This document shows positions 1-6,200 of a DNA stretch of 6,211 nucleotides, in pieces (position 1 is the stretch's first letter; the number at the start of each line of letters is the position of its first letter). The DNA is from Pseudomonadaceae bacterium UBA5811 (GTDB lineage Bacteria > Pseudomonadota > Gammaproteobacteria > Pseudomonadales > Pseudomonadaceae). The stretch spans positions 1-6,211 of the forward strand of contig DIDB01000157.1 of assembly GCA_002417905.1 (NCBI GenBank), in the 5' to 3' direction. The notes below the pieces were generated by a model. It did not search any database. It saw nothing but the letters and a program-made list of their open reading frames with translations, and was not told the DNA's origin. The position numbers were made by a program, and so were the translations under genes.

Positions 1-40
1 AACCGTGACTGGGAAGCCTTCCATCTGGCGGTGCGGGCAC
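1..40. repeat. Left arm of a perfect 40-base inverted repeat
   Basis: Bases 1-40 are the exact reverse complement of 101-140, with 60 bases between the arms. The match stops at base 41 (c, where t would be needed) and cannot be followed outward because the window begins at base 1. The right arm encodes conserved-looking aminopeptidase sequence (around DRDWEAFHLAVRA). This left arm is the same DNA flipped, so it reads as nonsense in the gene's frame. A fold-back chimera or contig-end artefact is the simplest explanation. A real hairpin or inverted duplication is possible. Confidence 0.95.
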
Positions 41-1094
41 CGGCCCGGGCCATCAATCGCTGCAGCTGCTGCCGGCGTCCGGCATCCGGCAGGTCTGCCA
101 GTGCCCGCACCGCCAGATGGAAGGCTTCCCAGTCACGGTTCACATCCTGGAACAGCCGGGAAAAGGCTGGCAGCCAGCCATCATACAAACCAAAGGGCAG
201 CAGGCTGGCATTGTTCAGCGGCTGGCTGATCCAGCTCCGGAAATAGTCCTGGCCCTGCCAGTCCCGGTCCCGCAACCGGCGATAGGCCTGGCGCAGCCGC
301 ATAAATTCCTTCTGTTTCTGCTGGCGCAGACGGTCCGGCGGCTGCCCGGATGCATACAGGGTCCGCAGCCGCTCCCGGGTTTCCAGCACCAGGGACACCA
401 ACTGGCGATAGGCCTGCTCCCGGGCGCCGCCCGGCGGGGGCAGGCCACGGCTGTGCAGCCACTGGCGCTGCCCCTCATGTTCCACAAAGCTGGCATAGGA
501 CTCGTTAAACGCGGTATCGCCCGGCAGATATAACCGCTGGTGAGCCAGCTCATGAAAAATGATCCCGGCCAGCTGCTCATCATCACGGCGCAGCATGGCG
601 CTGAGCAGCGGATCGGCAAACCAGCCCAAGGTGGAATAAGCATCCACGCCTGCCAGCTGGGTATCCAGCCCCGCCAGGCTCAGCCGGGCTGCCTCGGCCC
701 GGGCCGCCGATGAATGAAAATAGCCCTGATAGGCCACACAGCCAGCCACCGGGAAACAGCGGGAGATAGCCTCGACGGAAAACTCCGGGGTGGCAAACAC
801 ATTCCATACCACATAGGGCCGCTGGATATCGGCATACAGCCGGTAGCTGTCATTATCCGGCAGACCGAGCCGGTCACTGGCAAACTGGCGGGCACGCAAC
901 AGATGTTGCAGCCGGGTCCGCAAGGCCGCCGGCCGGGCCGGATCCTCCAGCACCTCCCGGACGGGCTGGCGGGCACGCAACAGGGCCAGCTGGCCCTGGA
1001 CCAGCTGGCCATAATAAGTGGAACAGCCGGCCAGCAGGACGGTCAACAGCAGGAAGCTCCAGCGTCGCCGCCGGTGATAGAGTAAGCCGCGCAT
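1..1094 (-). CDS. Putative zinc-dependent aminopeptidase, lipoprotein (PF10023-like), 3' end not resolved
   Basis: The protein reads from an ATG at 1094 and stays open to the left edge (364 codons). Residues 1-24 form a lipoprotein signal: an Arg-rich start, a hydrophobic core and the lipobox LLAGC with Cys24 as the lipidation site. HELAH at residues 181-185 (bases 540-554) is a HExxH zinc site. NESYA follows, with Glu198 as the probable third ligand, as in gluzincin peptidases. Other stretches such as YVVWNVFATPEFSVE (94-108) and STLGWF (154-159) match what I recall of the family named 'putative aminopeptidase', common in pseudomonads. The substrate is unknown, and the location would be membrane-anchored in the periplasm. 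No good ribosome-binding site precedes the ATG, but the lipobox supports this start. Residues 353-364 come from bases 1-40, an exact inverted copy of 101-140, so the true C-terminus probably lies near residue 350 and the tail is suspect. Family call good; activity inferred. Confidence 0.9.
   Translation of the reverse strand, partial: MRGLLYHRRRRWSFLLLTVLLAGCSTYYGQLVQGQLALLRARQPVREVLEDPARPAALRTRLQHLLRARQFASDRLGLPDNDSYRLYADIQRPYVVWNVFATPEFSVEAISRCFPVAGCVAYQGYFHSSAARAEAARLSLAGLDTQLAGVDAYSTLGWFADPLLSAMLRRDDEQLAGIIFHELAHQRLYLPGDTAFNESYASFVEHEGQRQWLHSRGLPPPGGAREQAYRQLVSLVLETRERLRTLYASGQPPDRLRQQKQKEFMRLRQAYRRLRDRDWQGQDYFRSWISQPLNNASLLPFGLYDGWLPAFSRLFQDVNRDWEAFHLAVRALADLPDAGRRQQLQRLMARAGARTARWKASQSR
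101..140. repeat. Right arm of the perfect 40-base inverted repeat
   Basis: This is the partner of bases 1-40. It lies inside the aminopeptidase reading frame and encodes residues of about 320-332, which read naturally with the flanking protein. This arm is therefore taken as the original and the arm at 1-40 as the copy. Confidence 0.95.
885..902. repeat. 18-base direct repeat, copy 1
   Basis: CTGGCGGGCACGCAACAG occurs here and again at 966-983, exactly 81 bases (27 codons) apart and in the same frame of the aminopeptidase gene. Both copies contribute to LLRARQ (residues 65-70 and 38-43). It is either a small internal duplication or similar helical sequence with the same codons. Confidence 0.7.
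966..983. repeat. 18-base direct repeat, copy 2
   Basis: This is the second copy of the 18-base sequence at 885-902, encoding LLRARQ at residues 38-43 of the aminopeptidase, just after the lipoprotein signal. Confidence 0.7.
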
Positions 1095-1112
1095 GGGGTA
1101 CAGCCGGACCAG

Positions 1113-1171
1113 AGCCGGGGGCGGGCGGGCGAGCCTACCTGAAACCCGGCGTGCCCGGCGAGCCCCCGGCT
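1113..1171. promoter_or_regulatory. GC-rich inverted repeat in the divergent intergenic region
   Basis: AGCCGGGGGC (1113-1122) and GCCCCCGGCT (1162-1171) are perfect 10-base inverted arms separated by 39 bases. They lie in the 118-base gap between the minus-strand aminopeptidase (start 1094) and the plus-strand lipoprotein (start 1213), where both promoters must lie if neither gene is read from further upstream. The arms could form a stem in the 5' leader of either transcript or be an operator. In DNA this GC-rich, pairing of such arms by chance is fairly likely. No clear -35/-10 pair was recognised in this gap. Confidence 0.3.
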
Positions 1172-1201
1172 GGCGGCGCTGGCCAACTGCACCGGAAATA
1201 C

Positions 1202-1206
1202 AGGAG
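1202..1206 (+). promoter_or_regulatory. Ribosome-binding site of the first lipoprotein gene
   Basis: AGGAG ends six bases before the ATG at 1213. It decides the start: the same frame is open from 1093, but the upstream 40 codons give an Arg-rich, low-complexity extension. Starting at 1213 gives a clean lipoprotein signal. Confidence 0.75.
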
Positions 1207-1212
1207 TTGTGC

Positions 1213-1650
1213 ATGATACGTGGCATAGTCCCCGGCCTGATGCTGCTGGGCCTGAGCGGTTGCTCACTGATTCCCCTGCCCTGGCTGCCGGACCCGGACC
1301 CCGGCAAAGCCTGGATTGACCTGCACTCCGTGGATGACAGCCGCCTGCAGGCCATGGCAACAGACCGGCAGCCACTGCGGGATACCCGCTATTTTGAAGT
1401 CACCCCCGGCACCCACCAGCTGGAACTGCTGGCCCGCTTTACCGTCCAGCCCCAGGATGTGGGCGGCTCGCACAGCATCCGGCGGGACTGCCAGCTGAAT
1501 ATTGAATATCACGACTTCAGTGCGGGCAGCCGCTACCGGCTGGAGGCTGGCCACTATGGTTTTCTGCCCTGGGCCAGGCTCCATGACAGCAGCGGCCAGC
1601 TGCTGGCGCAGGGCAAACCGGCGGGCTGTCATAGCCATGAGCCCTCCTGA
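1213..1650 (+). CDS. Small lipoprotein, PA0061/PA0062-like, first of a tandem pair
   Basis: The product is a 145-residue predicted lipoprotein of unknown function. Its signal MIRGIVPGLMLLGLSGC has Cys17 as the lipidation residue. The mature part carries DPGKAWIDL (28-36), DTRYFEV (57-63), PGTHQLEL (65-72), a Cys at 93 followed by an LNIEYHDFSAG stretch, YRLEAG and GFLPW, and a second Cys at 139. The alternating polar/hydrophobic pattern suggests a small beta-rich domain. The downstream gene is a clear paralogue sharing these landmarks in the same order, and the two reading frames overlap by 14 bases. From memory the pair resembles the lipoproteins named after P. aeruginosa PA0061/PA0062; that family name is a recollection, not a search result. 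Being a lipoprotein is well supported. The role is unknown, and no catalytic motif is visible. Confidence 0.85.
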   Translation: MIRGIVPGLMLLGLSGCSLIPLPWLPDPDPGKAWIDLHSVDDSRLQAMATDRQPLRDTRYFEVTPGTHQLELLARFTVQPQDVGGSHSIRRDCQLNIEYHDFSAGSRYRLEAGHYGFLPWARLHDSSGQLLAQGKPAGCHSHEPS

Positions 1651-2050
1651 AAGGCTCTGCGGTTTTCTGTTCCTGCTGCTGGCCGGCTGTGCCGGCCCGC
1701 TGCCGGCCGCCGACCCCGGCCAGGCCTGGATTGACCTGACCCATCTGGAACCCACGGATAATCTGCTGGCCGAACGGCTGGACGGCCAGTGGCTGGACGA
1801 TGGCCGCTACTTTCAGGTCCAGCCCGGCGCCCACCGCCTGGAAGTGCGTTTTACCTTCAAGCCCAGCGGCAGTAGCTGGGGCCCGTACAACCAGCAGGAA
1901 TGCCTGCTGGATATCCGCTATGCTGGATTCAGGGCCGGACTGCACTACCGGATCAATGCCTTCACCATGGGATTTACCCCCCATGTCGTCCTGCAGGATG
2001 ACCGCCAGCAGGATTTGGCTGAAGCCAGACTGGTATTCTGCTGGTTGTGA
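1637..2050 (+). CDS. Small lipoprotein, PA0061/PA0062-like, second of a tandem pair
   Basis: The product is a 137-residue predicted lipoprotein, paralogous to the gene just upstream. Its signal ends in the lipobox LLAGC with Cys18. Shared landmarks are DPGQAWIDL (26-34), DGRYFQV (55-61), PGAHRLEV (63-70), RFTFKPSG, Cys89 followed by LLDIRYAGFRAG, YRI, GFTPHVVL and a C-terminal Cys135. The two genes share roughly a third or more of their mature residues by eye. The ATG lies inside the last codons of the upstream gene (14-base overlap, different frame) and has no strong Shine-Dalgarno sequence of its own, so translation is probably coupled. Cys89 and Cys135 are 46 residues apart, exactly as Cys93 and Cys139 in the paralogue, which suggests a conserved periplasmic disulfide. 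Function unknown. Confidence 0.85.
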   Translation: MSPPERLCGFLFLLLAGCAGPLPAADPGQAWIDLTHLEPTDNLLAERLDGQWLDDGRYFQVQPGAHRLEVRFTFKPSGSSWGPYNQQECLLDIRYAGFRAGLHYRINAFTMGFTPHVVLQDDRQQDLAEARLVFCWL

Positions 2051-2174
2051 AAGCCCAGTGATCCGGATCAGCGCACTATTTTGGTTTGTGGCAATGGGAG
2101 AAAGCACCATATGCACGCACAAAAATACCTGCCAAACATTGACCTGCATCATAAAACGCGGCTTCCAAGGCCAC

Positions 2175-2207
2175 TTAAGACTTGGCATGATTTATGGATG
2201 CTAATAA
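2175..2207 (+). promoter_or_regulatory. Possible promoter for the glycine-zipper gene
   Basis: This is the most AT-rich stretch upstream of the gene at 2252. It offers -35-like hexamers TTAAGA (2175-2180) and TTGGCA (2182-2187) and -10-like sequence in TGCTAATAA (2199-2207). No pairing combines a good match with 16-18 base spacing: TTGGCA to TAATAA is 14 bases, and TTAAGA to ATGCTA is 17 with a poor -10. Placement here is plausible, but the exact hexamers are a guess. Confidence 0.2.
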
Positions 2208-2237
2208 GGCAACCAGCAAAGACTGCCACCGGGTAAC

Positions 2238-2243
2238 AAGGAA
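2238..2243 (+). promoter_or_regulatory. Ribosome-binding site of the glycine-zipper gene
   Basis: AAGGAA lies eight bases before the ATG at 2252. Together with the signal peptide that follows, it supports the plus-strand reading over a longer minus-strand open frame covering the same bases. Confidence 0.7.
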
Positions 2244-2251
2244 CCTGACCT

Positions 2252-2641
2252 ATGAAAAAGCTTGCTCCCTTCTCTCTGCTTCTGCTCCTGACTGGCCATA
2301 ACGCAACGGCCGCCGAAATCATGCCCGAGCGTGAAGAAATGGGCCTTGGCAGCATGTCCATGATGATGCTGGGCGCTGCAGCCGGCCCGGCAGGTGCCCT
2401 GGTTGGTGGTCTGGCCGGTGTGTTCATTGACGAGCAGACGGGAGGCACCAGCAACAATGCCGGTGACGGCGACACCGAGGGCAGCGTGGAAATCGGTCCG
2501 CTGCAGGAAGTTCGCAACAAAAAACGCAGCGTGATCAAGGAAAACGGCAAAACTCACGTTTTTGACGGTGACCGCTCCGACAGCCACTACATTCCGGCAT
2601 CCAAAAGCTCCATCAGCGGACACATCGCCACGTCCAACTGA
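2252..2641 (+). CDS. Small exported glycine-zipper protein, unknown function
   Basis: I do not recognise this 129-residue protein. Residues 1-20 are a standard secretory signal (MKKLAPF, a leucine-rich core, then ATA), with cleavage likely after Ala20 or Ala21. An acidic segment EIMPEREE follows, then a Met-rich patch (Met30, 35, 37, 38, 39). Next comes a glycine zipper with glycines at 41, 45, 48, 52 and 56 (GxxxG-type spacing) ending at VFIDEQ. Such segments insert into or pack against membranes and occur in outer-membrane and OmpA-associated proteins. Residues 62-80 are Gly/Asn/Asp/Thr-rich and probably flexible. The C-terminal 50 residues are polar, with KKRSVIKENGKTHVFDGD. There is no lipobox and no OmpA domain, so it could be a shortened relative of longer glycine-zipper proteins. 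G+C is about 58% by count, lower than its neighbours. It converges on the copper genes; a functional link is not shown. Confidence 0.75.
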   Translation: MKKLAPFSLLLLLTGHNATAAEIMPEREEMGLGSMSMMMLGAAAGPAGALVGGLAGVFIDEQTGGTSNNAGDGDTEGSVEIGPLQEVRNKKRSVIKENGKTHVFDGDRSDSHYIPASKSSISGHIATSN

Positions 2642-2876
2642 ATGGACACCTGGTGAGCTGCTGGCCCGCAAGAAAGACCCGATCGGGTGCAAACTGCACG
2701 TTGACTGCCTGTCCGGTTCCCGGTTCGACCGGCCAAGCAGCAGCGTTGCCGGGTCGCTTCAGGGGCAGAAAACCACCACACGCCCGGCACCAGCAATCAG
2801 GTACTTCCGGCCCGTGCCGATAGCTGCCTGACGCCACGCCTCCCGGAACCGGACATCCCTGTCCAGCCCACCCGGC
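2642..2876. other. Gap between convergent genes, no supported gene
   Basis: These 235 bases separate the stop of the glycine-zipper gene from the stop of the minus-strand cusF-like gene. Small hairpins are present: CCGG-TTCGA-CCGG at 2720-2732 and GGACA-TCCC-TGTCC at 2851-2864. Neither has a following T-run, so neither is a textbook terminator. Short open frames exist on both strands, but none has a convincing start, ribosome-binding site or recognisable motif. Confidence 0.5.
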
Positions 2877-3203
2877 TCAATCCGCCGGATCAATCCGGAC
2901 CAGCGTCGCCATTCCCTGGTGCGTAAACTCAAACCGGACACGCTCCCCAACCCTTACCGCCGCCATCTGCCCGGCAGAGGCCCTGAACGGCATGACCATC
3001 GCCGGCCAGCCCAGTGCCGGAACGGCTTCATGAGCAATGGTCAGGGTGCCCTGTGCCGTATTGATTTTGCGGATCACCCCGGTGGTAGTGGCGGTTTCCG
3101 CCCGGGCAGCCTGATGATGCGCATGATCCGTCACCGGCAGACTGCTTTCAGCCCGTACCGGACTGGCAGCCAGAACCAGCAGAACGGGCAGATACGTTTT
3201 CAT
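2877..3203 (-). CDS. cusF: Periplasmic copper/silver chaperone, CusF-like
   Basis: This is a 108-residue periplasmic Cu(I)/Ag(I)-binding protein that would deliver metal to the CusA-type pump encoded just upstream. Residues 1-18 are a signal peptide (cleavage after VRA). A short His-bearing linker DHAHHQ (26-31) follows, then the CusF domain from about residue 40 to 105. His58, Trp66, Met69 and Met71 reproduce the metal site of E. coli CusF (His36, Trp44, Met47, Met49) with identical spacing, in [15 protein letters not shown]. In that family the metal is held by the His and two Met residues under a Trp cap. The ATG at 3203 overlaps the cusA stop codon (ATGA). An AGGAG ribosome-binding site seven bases upstream lies inside cusA, so translation is coupled. 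Length and motif are typical and intact. Confidence 0.93.
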   Translation of the reverse strand: MKTYLPVLLVLAASPVRAESSLPVTDHAHHQAARAETATTTGVIRKINTAQGTLTIAHEAVPALGWPAMVMPFRASAGQMAAVRVGERVRFEFTHQGMATLVRIDPAD

Positions 3204-6200
3204 GATGAAGCTCCTGTTTCAGTGGATAAAGTTGCAGGGGAAAGGGAACGCCCTTCCAGCAGCCGGTAAGCGGCTGGCAGGACAAACAGGGACAGCAGGG
3301 GCGCACTGAGCATGCCTCCAACCATCGGCGCAGCAATCCGGCTCATGATCTCGCTGCCGGTGCCGCTGGCCAGCAGGACCGGCAGCAGACCGGCCACAAT
3401 AGTGGCCACCGTCATGGCCTTGGGCCGGACCCGCTGGACCGCACCCTGACGGATGGCTGCCAGCAGGGCCGCTTCATTGCCCGGACCATGGGCCCGCTGT
3501 TCAGCCCAGGCATTGCGCAGATACAGCAGCATGATCACACCAAATTCAGCGGCCACCCCGGCCAGGGCGATAAACCCCACCCCGGTGGCCACCGACAGGT
3601 GATAGCCCAGCAGATACAGGAACCAGATCCCGCCGGTCAGGGCAAAAGGCAGCGTCCCCATGATCAGCAGGGCATCCCGGAATGAACCAAAGGTCAGGTA
3701 CAGCAGGACCAGAATAATCAGCAGGGTGGCCGGAATGACCAGCTGGAGACGGGCCGAGGCCCGCTCCATAAACTCAAACTGGCCGGCATAGCTCAGGCTG
3801 ATGCCCGGCTCCAGGGGGATACCCGCCTGGAGGGCCTGGCGCAGATCGGCCACCACCGAGGACAGATCCCGGCCCCGCACATCGATATAGACATAGCCGG
3901 CCAGCCGGGCATTCTCGCTTTTCAGCATCGGCGGCCCCTCCGTGATGCGGATCCTGGCCAGCGTCCCCAGGGTGATCTGGCTGCCCTGCGAGGTATAGAT
4001 GGGCAACTGGCGCAAGGCTTCCGGTGAGTCCCGCCAGTCCCGGCCATAGCGCAGGCTGACCGGATAGCGGGCCAAGCCTTCGACCGTTTCGCCGATCTTC
4101 TGGCCACCGACCGCACCGGCCACCACCGCCTGGACCTCATCGATATTCAGGCCATAACGGGCTGCCGCCTGACGGTCGATAACCACATCAAGATAGCGGC
4201 CACCGCCCAGCCGCTCGGCCAGCGCTGACGAAACCCCGGGCACCGTACGGGCAATCTGCTCCACCTGGCGGGCTACCGCATCAATCCGGGCCAGATCGTC
4301 ACCTGCCACCTTGATCCCCACCGGACTTTTGATTCCGGTAGCCAGCATATCGATCCGGTTGCGGATGGGCGGAATCCACAGGTTGGCCAGCCCGGGAACC
4401 CGGACGGTCCGGTCCAGCTCCTCGACCAGCCGCTCCATGGTCATCCCCGGCCGCCACTGCGCCCGGGGCCGGAACTGGATGGTCGTCTCAAACATTTCCA
4501 GCGGTGCCGGGTCCGTGGCGGTTTCCGCCCGGCCCGCCTTGCCAAAAACGGTTGCTACCTCCGGCACCGTCCGGATCAGCCGGTCAGTCTGCTGCAGCAG
4601 CTCGGCCGCCTTGCGGGCCGACAGTCCGGGCAGGGCGGTGGGCATATACAGCAGATCGCCCTCATCCAGCGGCGGCAGGAACTCGCCCCCCAGCCGGCTG
4701 ACCGGCCAGAGCGTGGTCAGCAGCAATAGCAGGGCCAGCCCGAGCGTCAGACGGGGCCAGTGCAGCACCCGGTCCAGCGCAGGCCGGTACAGCCGGACCA
4801 GCAGGCGGTTCAGCGGATTGCGCTGTTCTTCGGGAATCGGCCCGCGAATCCAGTACCCCATCAGTACCGGCACCAGGGTTACCGACAGGGCTGCGGCCGC
4901 AGCCATGGACCAGGTCTTGGTAAAGGCCAGCGGCCCGAACAGCCGGCCCTCCTGGGCCTCCAGGGTAAACACCGGCACAAAGGACAGGGTAATCACCAGC
5001 AGGCTGAAAAACAGTGCCGGCCCGACCTCAATGGCGGCTTCCACCATCACCTGCCAGTGGGCCTGACCCTGCAGCCGAAGCCCCGGATGGCGGATCTGCC
5101 AGGCCTCGGCATGCTTGTGGGCGTTTTCGATCATCACCAGCGCCGCGTCCACCATCGCACCCACCGCAATGGCAATGCCGCCCAGCGACATGATGTTGGC
5201 ATTGATCCCCTGGCGCTGCATGACGATAAAAGCCAGCAGCACTCCCACCGGCAGCGACACTATCGCCACCAGCGACGAGCGCAGGTGCCAGAGAAAGGCC
5301 GCACAGACCAGCGCCACCACCACAAATTCCTCGGCCAGCTTGTGACTGAGGTTATCCACCGCCTTATCGATCAGGGTGCCCCGGTCGTAGACCGTCACCA
5401 CCTCCACACCCGCCGGCAGGCTGTGCTGCAGACGGGCCAGGCGCTCGTGGACCGCGCCAAGGGTTTCCCGGGCATTTTTGCCGCTGCGCAGGATCACCAC
5501 GCCACCGGCCACCTCGCCCTCTCCGTCCAGCTCGGCAATGCCCCGGCGCATCTCAGGCCCCAGCCGGATCCGGGCCACCTGGCCCAGCGTTACCGGCACC
5601 CCGCCCGCATCCAGCCGCAGAGGAATATCGCGGAAGTCCTGCAGCGTCTGCAGATAGCCCGAAGCGCGCACCATATACTCCGCTTCGGCCAGCTCCACCA
5701 CACTGCCGCCCGTTTCCTGGTTGGCCCCCCGGATGGCCCTGGCCACCTGCTGCTGGGTGATACCGAAACTGGCCATTTTCATCGGGTCCAGCACCACCTG
5801 GTACTGGCGCACCATGCCGCCAATAGCCGCTACTTCGGCCACATTGGGCAGGGTTTTCAGCTCATAGCGCAAAAACCAGTCCTGCAGCGAGCGGAGCCGG
5901 GACAGGTCATGCTGCCCGGTACGGTCCACCAGCGCGTACTGGAAAATCCAGCCGACCCCGGTGGCATCCGGCCCCAGCGCCGGGGTTACGCCCTGCGGCA
6001 GCCGGCCCTGGACCTGGCCCAGATACTCCAGCACCCGGGAGCGCGCCCAGTACAGGTCGGTGCCCTCCTCGAACAGCACATACACATAGCTGTCACCAAA
6101 GAAGGAATAACCCCGTACCGTGCGGGCGCCCGGCACCGACAGCATGGTGGTGGTCAAGGGATAGGTGACCTGGTTTTCCACAATCTGCGGCGCCTGGCCC

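Larger units (their letters stand above)
2051..2251. other. Intergenic stretch of lower G+C with a 12-base palindrome
   Basis: These 201 bases between the lipoprotein pair and the glycine-zipper gene are about 48% G+C by count, well below the flanking genes. TGATCCGGATCA at 2059-2070 is a perfect palindrome nine bases after the upstream stop, followed by T-rich sequence (attttggttt, 2078-2087). It could be part of a weak terminator, but the stem is short. CCAAG (2165-2169) and CTTGG (2181-2185) form a second small inverted repeat. I see no open frame with coding character here. Confidence 0.5.

Noticed and set aside
117..533. Plus-strand open frame of 138 residues opposite the aminopeptidase
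   Set aside because: The minus strand encodes a lipobox, a HELAH zinc site and family motifs across the same bases; the plus-strand frame has no recognisable features.
1184..1209. CAACT/AGTTG inverted repeat overlapping the ribosome-binding site of the first lipoprotein
   Set aside because: A five-base stem with a 16-base loop is too weak and too likely by chance to claim as a translational control element.
1093..1212. Upstream ATG at 1093 as the start of the first lipoprotein
   Set aside because: It would add 40 Arg/Gly-rich residues before the lipoprotein signal and overlap the divergent gene's start. The ATG at 1213 has AGGAG and a proper lipobox distance.
2201..2692. Minus-strand open frame of 163 residues over the glycine-zipper gene
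   Set aside because: It is longer, but has no signal peptide, no good ribosome-binding site and a composition typical of a mirror frame. The plus frame has an AAGGAA site and a clean signal peptide.
2720..2732. GGTTCGACC resembling a tRNA T-arm
   Set aside because: The loop is only five bases, the stem four, and no acceptor, D or anticodon arm can be folded around it.
4311..5066. Long plus-strand open frame (251 residues) opposite cusA
   Set aside because: It is Ser/Arg/Pro-rich, has no domain, and lies antisense to strongly conserved cusA codons. It is a by-product of GC-rich coding DNA.
6179..6181. GTG at 6181 as the start of cusA
   Set aside because: The frame continues upstream to the window edge with [10 protein letters not shown], which matches E. 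coli CusA residues 51-60. The true start lies outside the window.
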